Shown here piece after piece: positions 11,501-23,624 of a DNA stretch of 64,000 nt; positions within the stretch are counted from its first letter, which is position 1; each line of letters begins with the position of its first letter. The position numbers and the translations under genes were made by a program. The DNA is from Psylliodes chrysocephalus (Eukaryota; Arthropoda; Insecta; Coleoptera; Chrysomelidae): contig OV651816.1 of the NCBI GenBank assembly GCA_927349885.1, positions 11,172,688-11,236,687 on the forward strand, read 5' to 3'. The notes below the pieces were generated by a model that worked only from the letters and a program-made list of their open reading frames with translations, was not told the origin of the DNA and ran no database searches.

Positions 11501-13235
11501 TATGGTTTCACTTGGTGTGGCGACGAAGCGGCTCCAAAGCCTGAATGCGTCATTTGCGGTGAACAGTTGTCAAATGAAGCAATGGTACCCAGCAAACTAA
11601 ACCGTCATTTGATCACAAATCATCCCAGTTGCGTCAAAAAAGACATTCAATTTTTCCAACGGCGCTTGGATCAAAATAAGAAACAAAAGCAGTTTATGAA
11701 ATCGGCGGTTACGGTTTCTGAAAAGGCATTAGAAGCAAGCTACCTTGTTGCAAAATTAATTGCACAACAAAAAAAACCGCACACTATCGGTGAAACGCTT
11801 ATTAAACCAGCATGCATGGAAATTGTTAGACTTATGCTTGGGCCAAACGAAGTTAAGGACGTGAGTAAAGTTTCTTTGTCGGCCGATACTGTTAAAAGAC
11901 GTATCCAAGATATGTCAAGTGATATTTTGGGAACACTAATTAAAAAAATCATTTCGGCTGCAATTTTTGCGCTTCAAATCGACGAATCAACCGATATTAA
12001 AAATAAAGCACAACTGATGGCTATTGTACGTTTCGTTGACGAGGACTCTATTAAAGAACATTATTTATTTTGTAAGGAGGTTCCAGAGAGAACTACCGGT
12101 GAACAAATTTTCCAAGTAACTGATAATTTTTTTAAAATACATAATATTCAGTGGACCAATTGCGTTGCTATTTGTACAGATGGTGCTGCTGCAATGATGG
12201 GCAGTAAGAAAGGTTTTGTATCTTGTGTAAAACAAAAAAATTCGTCAATACAAATTACACATTGCTGCATACATCGAGAAGCATTGATGGTCAAAAATTT
12301 GCCCGAACAGCTTTCGATCACAATGAATGAATGTATTAAGATCATAAACATAATTAAATCGAGAGCCTTAAATTCGCGAATCTTTGGAATACTCTGTGAA
12401 GAAATGGGAAGCGAACATGAATCCTTACTGTTTTATACAGAAGTTCGTTGGTTATCCCGGGGAAAAGTTTTAGCTCGACTGTTTGAACTTCGCTACGAAG
12501 TGCGTGAGTTTCTTTCAAGTCAAGATATGTACGATCTATGCCAGCACCTTCATGATGAATACTGGATAGCCAAACTTGCATACATGGCGGATATATTCGA
12601 ACATCTGAATGAACTTAATAAAAAAATGCAAGGACGGAATGAAAATATATTGACGTGCTCCGATAAATTACAAGGGTTCAAAAAGAAACTTGAACTTTGG
12701 CAGGAACAGTTTGCAAAAAGGATGTCTAGAAATGTATCACAGGACCAACCACAGTACGATCGAAAACAAGCAGTTGATTGTGGATTTGGCCCAACAACAT
12801 TTAAGTATGCTTCAACAAAAATTTGAATACTATTTCCATTCTATCAACACGGAACAATACAATTGGATTCGAAATCCTTTCGCAACCAATGCAATAAGTT
12901 CCACGGAAGCACTGCCATTGCAAACTCGAGAGGAGTTCACAGAATTAAGTAATGATATGACCCTAAAACTTAAATTCGACGAAGTTCCGTTAGATGTTTT
13001 CTGGATTTCCATCAAGACAGAATATCCACGCATCACCGACAAGGCCATCTTCACACTACTTCCGTTTTCCACAACATATTTATGTGAGCAAAGTTTTTCA
13101 ACGCTTGTATTAATTAAAAATGATAAACGGTCATGCTTAAAAGATCTTGACCAAGAAATGAGAGTTGCGCTGTCTAAAATTGAGCCGAATATAAAACTTT
13201 TGTGTTCAACGAAGCAAGCGCAGGTATCACATTAA
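11501..13235 (+). pseudogene. hAT transposase (ZBED/SCAND3-like), one frameshift
   Basis: The frame is open from the gap. It begins within a BED zinc finger: CVICGEQL (two cysteines) and HLITNH (two histidines). The RNase H-like core follows with LQIDESTD (first catalytic D), ICTDGAAAMMG (second D), HCCIHREAL and EVRWLSRGKV. After about 12718 the correct frame shifts by one: a run of five A (TTTGCAAAAAGG) has one base too many, and the continuation reads CLEMYHRTN and on to the hAT dimerisation motif FSTTYLCEQSFST, ending at 13233-13235. The protein belongs to the hAT group that also gave rise to host ZBED5/SCAND3-like genes. Apart from that single base and the unseen 5' end, the frame looks intact, so this is a relatively young copy, or the shift is an assembly error. 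Confidence 0.88.
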
Positions 13236-13620
13236 TCAGTCATCATCATGTCAAAATATTTATTACTATTGACGTGTCAACAGAAGTAAATTTAGTATAC
13301 CTACCTGTCCTACCTAGTATTTAGTATAGTTCTCATGTATGTACCTATTTGTATTTTTCATTCTATCTGAATAATAAAAAAAAATAAAAAAAAAATATGT
13401 ATTATGTCCTGAGTGAAAATTTTGATGCCCCAAATCTGAAAGGGGCTTCTTCACATTTTAAAACAATAAAAAAAAACTAAGGTAGTTTGGACATCCATAA
13501 ATAATTAGTATACATGGAGTGAACTGACCCCCGACCTAGCTACGCCACTGCTATAAATATATTTTAGATTTTGGTGTGCCACGAAATTCTAGGGAGCAGT
13601 TTGGTGTGCCTCAGATGAGG

Positions 13621-13638
13621 AAAGGTTGCGGAGCACTG
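13621..13638. repeat. Right terminal inverted repeat of the hAT element
   Basis: AAAGGTTGCGGAGCACTG, read in reverse, is CAGTGCTCCGCAACCTTT, matching the CAGTG-type hAT terminus. It lies 0.4 kb after the transposase stop. The next eight bases, CCTTAGAA, would be the target duplication. The left partner must lie in or before the gap. Confidence 0.7.
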
Positions 13639-13646
13639 CCTTAGAA

Positions 13647-14379
13647 TATGTCTTATTCAGGACCGCATGATATTCGTTATCTCTGGTTTTGCTGCTTACA
13701 ATTTTCATGATATTTGTTGGTAGTTACATCTCCTCGTTATCTCTCGTTTTGCTGCTCACAATTTTCATCAGTTTTATGAACATCTAAGTAAATATTTAGA
13801 TTTTTTACTGTTAACTAATAGTTTGTGCTACCTAGGTTTTACACACTTGTGTCGCAATAGTTAAAACAACTGAATTAATAATATCCAGTTTACTAATTTA
13901 TAATTTGCTGCTTTAAGATTATGTATAATCTATTAAAATTACTAAGTTTCAGAAAATGCTAGTGCTAGTAATTTCTTAGTATTTTTTTTTCAACCAAAAA
14001 CTACTTGTACACTTTATGGCATGTTTTGAAAATGGATCAAATTTTCATGAAAACGTAGTAATAGAAGGTATGCGGCCAGGGTTGCCAGCAGCGTTTGATT
14101 TTACGTAATTCTGTAGAATTTTTGTAACAGATTAAAATTTTTCGTAATAAACTTTTGTTTGTGGAGTTTTCTGTTTTCGACTGAGGGCTTATTATTTTAA
14201 TGAACAAGGACAGCATGATGCATCAGATGTTGCTTTTTTAGTAGAGCTATATAAGTAGAGCGGCCAACTTATTAACGTAATGAACCCACACTGTTTAAAT
14301 TCATTATAATAAATGATTGGAATTCGCATGGCTAGGGGTTTCTATATTTTATTGCTTTTTTCAATTATTTACAGATAAC
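13647..14379. other. No recognisable gene
   Basis: Non-coding AT-rich sequence with a short near-duplication of CTCGTTATCTCTCGTTTTGC-like text (about 13675 and 13733). The end (TTATTTACAG at 14365-14374) could be a splice acceptor for the next gene. Confidence 0.4.
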
Positions 14380-16226
14380 ATGGTAGATAAAGAAGAATAT
14401 TATTCGCGGCTAAATGCCAAGTATGACCGAACTACAACTAAAAAACCTTGGAACACACAAAAAATTAATGAAGTTATTGATATTTTAAAAAGTTACCAAG
14501 CAAAAAAAATAGAATCAATACTAAGGAGATGTCGAGGCAACAAAAATATTACGGCGCAAAATATGATTTTCTCGAAATATCGAGAGAATTAAAAATTATT
14601 TTAAAACCAAAGTTTGTGGGTGATGGGAATCCCATTTAAGAAGCTGCGTTTGAAGTGTTTTTTGAAAGAATTGATGAGCAACATAAAGCAACAGGTCACG
14701 GTGGACGAGATAAAAGGCTTTATAATTTAAAAAAGAAATATAATATTCCCAGAATAACTGTTGAGTTATATGGACAATTGTGCAAAACATGTAATTTAAA
14801 AAAACACACAAAAACATGCCGGTTTAGTTGTAATGCTAAAGATTTTAATGTCAGAGGACAAGCCAATCTAATAGATCTTCAATGTTGTGCCGATGGTACG
14901 TATAAATGGCTTTTAAACTTCCAGGATCATTCAAAAAAATTCTTTAGGTATTTGAGATCTTTACAAAACAAAAAGGGCTGCAGACGTAGCTACTGAGCTA
15001 TTGAAAATTTTTCTCGAACAGGGCGCTACAGTAATTTTGCAGAGAGATAACGGACCAGAATTTACAGCTGAGATGATCAAGGAGCTAGTTTCGCTATGGC
15101 CACAATCCAAAATCGTTCATGGACGACCTCGACACCCTCAAAGCCAGGGATCAGTGGAACGGTCAAATCAAGAAATTGGATGGAAGAAAATAAAAGTACT
15201 CGTTGGTCAGTTGGGTGTTACTTCGTGCAGTAGCAGAAAAATACCTCATTCCATCGCATTATTGGGAGATCACCCTATAAGTCTCTTTACGGAGCAGATC
15301 CGAAGTTAGGCATATTATTAAATTTGGCATCAGACCTTATTAATCAAATATTAACTGAAGAGGATTTAAAATATTTAAATGCAGACATAAATTGTAATAA
15401 CGTAGACACATTGTCAAATAATGTCGATGATCCAGCGGAAGCAGAAAACGTCGATTCCACTCTAGAGGACCATCTTCAGGACGAAGGTTCTATAAGTCAG
15501 GAAAGTACAGTACAGGTTGTGCAAATTGATGCATTTACGGAAGAAATGCAGACTGATACATTTGTAGAAGAAATGCTCGAGGAAATGCCCACAATAATAC
15601 ATGAAAATCCGGCAGAGGCGAACTCAGTAGGAAGTACCTACCATAAACTCTACTGTTTCAGAATTGTGCACGATATTTGCACTGTTACTAATAAAGACAA
15701 TGGCAATTCTAGTAGTAGGGTTACTTGCAATCTCTGTGTGAGTGAAGAAAATATTAGAATTAATAGGAAAAAATCTTACGATGGGCAGCTAAAGGCTGCA
15801 TAAATAATGACAAAGAGAAGCAAAACTATATTTTGTGACATAGAATCAGGTAAATATGTCACTGTTGCTGTTCCAAAATTTGATAGAGGACCATTAGATA
15901 GAAAAAATTTGAAAGGTATTGTTCTTGATAAAAAAGGCGTCTATCGAATAGGCACAAAAATCGGTGTATTAAAAAACTGGTTTACTACGAGTGACCTAAC
16001 GCCCGTTTCGGCAATTACCTTTAATTATAGTGAAATTTTTCAAGACCGTTTCATTTCATTGAAAGAAACCCGTGCCGGACAGTCGATGTTTTCCTGGCAA
16101 GGATTTTCAAAATATCAGTGTCAGTCGTCAAAACGTTACTGTAATACCAATCGTTGTGTTTGTTTTAAGTCTAAAAATCTATGCAACAGTAAGTGCCATT
16201 CTAGCAATCCGTGTCAAAACAAGTAA
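14380..16226 (+). pseudogene. KRBA2-like (Ginger-type) integrase gene, several frame breaks
   Basis: The order matches arthropod KRBA2-like/Ginger integrases. It has an N-terminal region (MVDKEEYYSRLN), a zinc-binding H...H...C..C segment (EQHKATGHGGRDK and LCKTCNLKK), a DDE core with D in ANLIDLQCC, D in LQRDNGPEF and E in QSQGSVERSN, a long acidic linker, and a C-terminal Cys-rich tail (YCNTNRCVCFKSKNLCNSKC). All three catalytic residues are kept. Breaks are a shift near 14530, an in-frame TAA at 14637-14639, shifts near 14970 and 15185, and a TAA at 15801-15803 followed directly by the rest of the C-terminus. The family cuts and joins DNA for transposition; this copy cannot make a full protein. 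Confidence 0.82.
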
Positions 16227-17241
16227 TTTACATAATATTTATAATTTTGTTGATATTTCGTATCCAACATTACATTATAATTAATATATATTGTTTTTAG
16301 GTTATATGTTCACATTTTTTATTTATAGAATTAGTTTTTAATTTTTATAAAACAAATATTCATTCAATAAATTGGAGCCTATTTTGTCATTTCAAATATT
16401 TCCATTCCCATTTGCATAAAAACTGCTTAGGCAAATACGCATTTGCCTAGTCATTTTGCATTTGAAAAATAAAACTATAAAAAAATTATGATTTTGGTAA
16501 AATAAAATTCCTCCAGTTACGCTAGTGTTTTTAAGCTTTACAATTGATGCTACTTCCTTTAATCTCTTGATGTTTTCTTAGGCGGTAATTTTTCAATTAA
16601 TTCGAAACGCAAACTCATAATTATAAAAATGTACTTATTACAATTTTGACACAATTTCCGTTTGAGTCATCATAGGTCATGAAGTTATCTTGAAAAATTA
16701 CAAATATCACTTAAATGCTCGAAAACCATTAAAACGTTTTGTTCTTTGCGGTATGATTTTAAAACCTTTTCAAGAATGTCCTATGATTTTATAAAAACAC
16801 TTTTATTGAAGGTAAGGCAACTAGGTATTACTAATAACTTATTTTTGTAAATCTCAATTTCTTCTTTACAGACACAGCCATATAAAATTCAGTGCTGTCA
16901 AATTAGAAAAAAAAAATAGAAAAAAAAATCATTCCCATGAATAAATAATTTTTTATATCCAAAGACACAATAATACATGTTACTCAGTTACTCAGTTAAT
17001 GATTCCCTTCAATGTATGTCCTACACATTTTTTCTAGACCTACGGAGAAGGTCGTTAAGCAGAACAATTCTTGTTCGAAACTTTTTTGGATTAAAGAAAA
17101 AAGGATAAAACGAAAATAGTAGTTTGTGCAACAAGAGTGGATATGATGGCCATATCGCACGAAGACACAATGGTAAAATTCTGAGGCGATGTGCTGCCAT
17201 CTATCAAATTGGAGTAATACGAAATTTAAAATGGCCGCCTA
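16227..17241. other. No recognisable gene
   Basis: AT-rich. There is a small palindrome GGCAAATACGCATTTGCC (16431-16448). Nothing else was seen. Confidence 0.4.
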
Positions 17242-17249
17242 GGTCGAGC

Positions 17250-17543
17250 CAATGCACTGGAGTGGGGTAGAATGCTTGTCAATAGGCTTGACATGCGACT
17301 CTATGGGCGAAGACAGGTTATTTTTCATCTCACTCGGGAGTATTTATAACAACCATTTTCTATTTCACTTTGTTATTGTCTGATCCACCAGCTTGTGGAT
17401 TGAACAATAACAATGTGAAACAGAAAATGGTTATAAATACTCCCAAGTGAGATGAGAAATAAAAATGGCTGCGCCCATAGAGTCGCATCTTGTTTTATTG
17501 ATATAATATGCACATTGGCTTTCTACTCCACTCCAGTTCATTG
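17250..17543. repeat. hAT-type foldback MITE, copy 1
   Basis: Ends are CAATGCACTGGAGTGGGG and, inverted, CCACTCCAGTTCATTG. The whole 294 bp is nearly self-complementary around 17390-17400. Perfect 8-bp duplications GGTCGAGC flank it (17242-17249 and 17544-17551). The 8-bp duplication and CA(A)TG end indicate hAT mobilisation. Copies 2 and 3 are at 25959 and 32624. Confidence 0.93.
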
Positions 17544-17610
17544 GGTCGAGCTTTTTGAAATTTAACTTTGTGCCAGCTGAGCAAAAAGAAAATCAAACAA
17601 TAGTTATTTA

Positions 17611-17722
17611 TTATACAAGGGAAAAAGTATTAGATTTTATCTCGAGGTTGTGTTGTCGCCCGACGCGAAGCGGAGGGAAACAAAAAACAGAGCTAAAATC
17701 TAATACTTTTCCCGTGTATAAT
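17611..17722. repeat. 30-bp inverted repeat with GC-rich loop
   Basis: The arms (about 17611-17640 and 17692-17722) share GGGAAAA(A)GTATTAGATTTTA in inverted orientation. The loop has GTCGCCCGACGCGAAGCGG. Immediately downstream (17810-17860) the motif TTTTTTCCCGGG is repeated. The nature of this element is unknown. Confidence 0.7.
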
Positions 17723-18028
17723 ACACTATGTTTTTTTGTGACGGGAAAACAACGATTTAATATTGAAAAAATAATCTAAATTATCTACCTTTACTTATTT
17801 GTATACATATCCGGGAAAAAAGTGCTCACTTTTTTCCCGGGGAAACACTTTTTTCCCGGGTAGCCATTTTGTTTGGAATTCCTAATAGAGATAAAATCTC
17901 AAACTTTTTCTCGTCACAGAAAACACATATAAATTGGCATGGTGTAAGAATATAGGTGAAGCGGTGCGCAGGTTTTATGACGTCAACATCGGTATTGTCA
18001 CGGCCGCCTACAAACTGCCATGGCTTTT

Positions 18029-18154
18029 TACTTTCCTATCTGTATACAGATATAAGGAAAGTATGGGAATCATGATTTTTTTCGACATCGAGTTTTCGAC
18101 GGATTTTTACGTTTTGAGGTCCCCTGAATCCGTTTTGACTATTTTCGCGATGAT
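18029..18154. repeat. 126-bp module preceding satellite, copy 2
   Basis: Near-identical to 9501-9626, including the 33-base palindrome (18030-18062). Only a few substitutions separate the copies, which implies recent spread. Confidence 0.9.
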
Positions 18155-19130
<976 letters not shown>

Positions 19131-19211
19131 TTGACCCTTCGCAAAATGTCTAGAATATTCTTGACAAATAATGACGTTTCGCGTCATTTCAGGACTATTC
19201 TATCTTCTTTT

Positions 19212-19985
19212 ACGCGCCCAACATAGGGCGCGGCCATTTTGATACCTTTACCACAGTTTATAGCTAAAGAATCAGTTCGCTCACTCTGCGTCGGCACTTT
19301 TGATCTCAATGTTCCAGTTAATACACTCGGATAATACAATATATGACAACCGCCTATAATAAAACAGCAGTCTTCCGCGCATCCTGAATTTGTGTCCCTG
19401 GAGTGGATGTTATTTTGGAACTTTCAACTGGTCCGAGTAAGCTAACTGATTCTTGAGCAATAAACTGTGACTCCAAAAATAATATTCTGTGACACTGATA
19501 GCTGCAAGCAAAATATTAGGTGCATTTTAATCACCCGCTTCTGCTTCCGGAATTGTCGGTTTAGTCGTTTTAACCTGTCAGATTAAAACAAGAAAACCGA
19601 CAATTCGGAAGAAGAAGCAGATGATTAAAACGCACCTATTAAAAATATTGCGCCAAGATGTAGGCAACACGTAATATATCTCCTTTTAAAAGGCACTCAG
19701 AAAGCTGCGCCGTGCGACCATTCTCTGTATAGTAAGAGAAAATCAAAGTATGTGGATCGCAGCCACTACTTTTATTACCATACGGTGTAAGAGAGAGGTT
19801 CGACCACATACTTTGATTACTCATTGCGTTCGGTCTGCCAAATTCCATTAACTCCTTTAACACTTTTAACTCCAAACGACCCTTTTAGCGTTAGGTTTAG
19901 TCCGATTAGTGACAGTTTAACACGCTTAAATGTCATTTAAAAATTTGTCCCGCTCCAGCCCCTAACTGACCGAACTCGCCTACTA
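19212..19985 (+). repeat. Dispersed repeat unit, copy 1 (tandem pair)
   Basis: It begins CGCCCAACATAGGGCGCGGC and contains GCGAACTGATTCTTTAGC-type text, an embedded 118-bp MITE, and a second part (19830-19985) with GTTCGGTCTGCCAAATTCC. Copy 2 starts at 20008 and an inverted, interrupted copy lies at 35195-35375 plus 38645-39210. Confidence 0.85.
19519..19636. repeat. 118-bp MITE, TATTA duplication, copy 1
   Basis: Ends GGTGCATTTTAATC and inverted GATTAAAACGCACC, near-palindromic, flanked by TATTA on both sides (19514-19518, 19637-19641). The two other copies, also exactly 118 bp, sit at the same place in the other copies of the larger repeat. Confidence 0.85.
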
Positions 19986-20007
19986 TACGAGGCAAGAGAG
20001 AGGTCCG

Positions 20008-20580
20008 ACACGCCCAACATAGGGCGCGGCCATTTTGAACCCTGTGACACAGTTTACAGCTAAAGAATCAGATCGCTCACTCTGCGTCGGCACTTTGGAT
20101 CTCAATGTTTCAATTTATACACTGTGCAACTGAGATAATACAATATATGACAACCGCCTATAATAAAACAGCAGTCTTCTGCGTATCCTGAATTTGTATC
20201 CCTGGAGTGGATGTTATTTTGGAACTTTCAACTGGTCCGAGTGAGCTAACTGATTCTTTATCAATAAACTGTGACTCCAAAAATAATATTCACTGACACT
20301 GACAGCAGCAAGCAAAATATCAGGTGCGTTTTAATCATCCGCTACTGCTTCCGGAATTGTTGGTTTAGTCGTTTTAGCCTGTCAGATTAAAACAAGAAAA
20401 CCGACAATTCCGAAGCAGAAGCAGATGGTTAAAACGCACCTATTAAAAATATTGCACGTAATAAGGGTTCAAAATGGCGGAGTTTTCTATCTCCTTTTAA
20501 AAGATACTTTAGAAAGCTGCACAGTGTGACCATTCTCCGTATAGTAAAAGAAAATCAAAGTATGTGGGTTCCAACACATT
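20008..20580 (+). repeat. Dispersed repeat unit, copy 2 (tandem pair)
   Basis: It repeats most of 19212-19760 with scattered differences, and ends near AAAATCAAAGTATGTGG. Start-to-start distance from copy 1 is about 0.8 kb. Confidence 0.85.
20323..20440. repeat. 118-bp MITE, copy 2
   Basis: Same ends and length as at 19519. The left flank now reads TATCA and the right TATTA, so it was carried along with the surrounding repeat rather than inserted anew. Confidence 0.85.
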
Positions 20581-21235
20581 CATGATGGATGACATTTCAC
20601 TTCTTTTCGTATTTGTACATTTCCTATAACGGCCGCAGGCTACTGCAGAGTGTAGTGTAACAATATTAAAAGCATACTCTATTTGCACTTTTATGTTTAT
20701 TCATCATAATTCGAAAAACAGTGAAGCGGTTGACAGTTCACCGATTAAACATCGTTACAACACTTTGACGCCAGTGAATACGGACTTAGGCTTCTCCGTG
20801 TAAACAGTTGTGATGACGCTGAAACAACAATGAACAGTTGAAATTGGAAACAACAATTTTTATAAATAGTCATAACATAAACTCCCAAATTTTCTATTGT
20901 TAAAGTGTGTGCTCAAAAAAATACATAGAATCATTTAATATTCCAAACATTTTAAGTCAAGTATTGAAATTATTTTACAATACATCTGACAACTGTTAAA
21001 TTTCGTTGATTATTGTGTAGAAGCGACTTTTATTTGCACTTTAAATTATAAGAAACCGTTTAAAAAAAGCTGTTTAGAGTTTGTTCGTTCAATGTCACCG
21101 ATTCATAATCGTACGAAACCGTTTGATGACGGTGAACGAGCCCAGTATCAAAGAATTAGAAAACGAAACTAAACAATTAAAAATATCAACGCACGAAAAA
21201 AGCTTTGCCACGACTATGACTGCTGAACGAATAAC
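20581..21235. other. No recognisable gene
   Basis: Unique-looking AT-rich sequence. No coding signature was seen. Confidence 0.4.
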
Positions 21236-21238
21236 AAT

Positions 21239-21399
21239 TGCTGCGTTTGAGAATCCACATCGGATGCATTTTTTACATCTCGAGCGTTTTTTTATCCACA
21301 TCGGACACATCTGTCCCATTACATTTACGTATACTGAATCACGTGATCAAAGATTTTTTACATCTCAGATGCATCCGATGTGGATTCTCAAACGCAGCA
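21239..21399. repeat. TGCTGCG-family palindromic MITE, copy A
   Basis: 161 bp, ends TGCTGCGTTTGAGAATCC in inverted orientation, internal CATCGGATGCAT motifs, flanked by AAT on both sides (21236-21238, 21400-21402). Confidence 0.9.
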
Positions 21400-21402
21400 A
21401 AT

Positions 21403-23624
21403 AGAGGACTTCTATCATTGATAAGGCAACGTAAGGATACGTCATATGTATTATTTTTGATATGCAAAAGTGGGACCGGTAGGCGTGGCTTTTGCACTCA
21501 CTAAAATGGCGGAAGAGCAGAACCGGATTTACAAGTTTTTATTGTACTATTTCTGGTTAAGTATATCATTATTTGAATTATAAAAAAATTATTTTCCTTT
21601 TTATTGACATTGACTTAAAAGGTGGTGGAAGGCCGAGGTTATAAAAGAAGGGGATTTAAAAGCTTAAATATGCCCGGTTTTCAGCCGAGAGGTGCTGAAT
21701 AAAGTAAATGAAAGAAATAAAATATAACTGATTTAAACATCACTCAAGTGGCTATTAAGCGCTGGAAAATATATTATTTGCAAAACTGCAACTAATCAAT
21801 GACCATGATATAAACTAACTTGGGGCCGATTCCACCATTGGGTTTAACGAAGTTTAAATAAATGACATTTTTACATAAAATGTAATTTTAATCTTCAATT
21901 AATAGTTTGAACTTTAACACAATGGTAAAATTTACCCTAAAGCGTTGAAATCATTCACAGAAAAAATAAATAGTACATTTTTGGTTCACATAAGCGACAA
22001 AAGTAAACAGAGTTCGATTTATTGGATCAGTCGTCACACGTTTGCACTAGGGCACATAAATAGCTCAATCTTTAGTTTTTCGTTTTTCTATGAGCCCAAT
22101 GCTTTCTGTCTTTAAATCGGAAAGTACAAGGTCGCAAATGTCAAGTAATCTAAAATCTAACCTTACTTTAATTAACAGTTTCTCTAAATTAAGAACAAAT
22201 GCTCATACACTAAAAGCTCGATAATCAGATACGAAACTTAATGCAAGGCTCCCGGAAAATGGCTAATAAGCAATCTCTGTGTAGGTAGATGCACTATTCA
22301 GGAAATCAAAATGTGGATTAATCTTACTTGGTCTTGGTACTTTTGTAGATTCAGACTGAAAGGTATATATCTTCATGCAAGACATTCAGTAAATCAGCGA
22401 AGCCACAACCAGCGGTGTGCAGGTGCACTTCTACTTGAGACCTATAGATCCAATGACGATATTATGGTAGTTGGTTTGAGCTGGGCTTCTCATCATCTGC
22501 AGAGATTATGGCTACTTATGTTAAGGCCTACCGTAGTAACACACAACGTGCACCACAAGCGTGCCAGTCCAATTTAATTGGTCTATGCACAATAATCATG
22601 CATGTATGATTGAAAGTCAGACAAAGAATGTGAAGATAAAGTTGAAGTCTCAATCATAGTTAAAGTCACAGATGAAGTTAAAGTTAACAGCAAAAGAGTT
22701 GAAATTGTAGGCTGGTGATAAAGGGAGGCCAACATTTAGGTAATAAATGTTTTAACCAGTTAGGAAAAGTATCCACTGTAAGCGCTTTTCTTGACCACTA
22801 AGGTAAAAACCAGAATATTTCCTAATACACAATTTCTTTGCTAGGCAAAATAAGAAATAAATTTGTGAGAGTACTTCCCAAGTGTTTTTACAAAAGCTCT
22901 AAGAACAAAATTGACGAAAATGGCCTAATCCAAGTTCAAATTCTAAAACTTGAACATTAAAGATAAGTATCTTACTGTAAAACAAGTAAAACCCCGTTGT
23001 TGACTAAATGGTTGAATAATTCATTACCTACGTGGAGGTTGAATAGGGACTAAAGTTTAGCAGAAAAAGCCACTAGAAAAGGTGAACAAAATATACTGGG
23101 GCGTATGAACGTCAAGCAAATATTGTAATTGAAAATTTCAAGCATAAAATGTCCTATAAACAAATATCCAATTCTACATGGTTACCAAGCTACAAGAGTT
23201 TAAATATCAAAAGATATATTAACATAGTATGCCATGTGTTCGAATATGTCGAAATACAGCACTGAATGTTTGGTGCCTTGGAACTTGTCGGTATGGAAAT
23301 CGTCACCGATACTCCATACAAGCAGCTCGCGAATATTCATGACAAAATCGTTAAAGGTGCACTATTTTGGCATATTATTAATTTAAATTTATCATAAAAA
23401 GGAAACGTAGTTGACAAGTGTAGTACTGAGTAGCCAACTGACGTTTATAATTATTGTTGATAAACAGATCAATAATATTTTAATATCAACAAAATTAAAT
23501 ATAATTATGAATTTATAATGTTTAAATGTTAAAGTGTTTTAAAAACTATTTATTAACTGACTTGAAAGTATTTATTAGTGTTCAAATTCGTACAACAGAA
23601 AATACTTTTTTATTTTTGATGGAG
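21403..23624. other. No recognisable gene; one MITE fragment
   Basis: Around 21826-21960 a degraded member of the short GCCGATTCCACC family (see 39698) can be seen. The rest shows no coding family. An open stretch near 23270-23370 is too short to judge. Confidence 0.4.

Noticed and set aside
10957..11600. Open frames spanning the N run
   Set aside because: They exist only because N has no stop codons. The real hAT frame begins after the gap.
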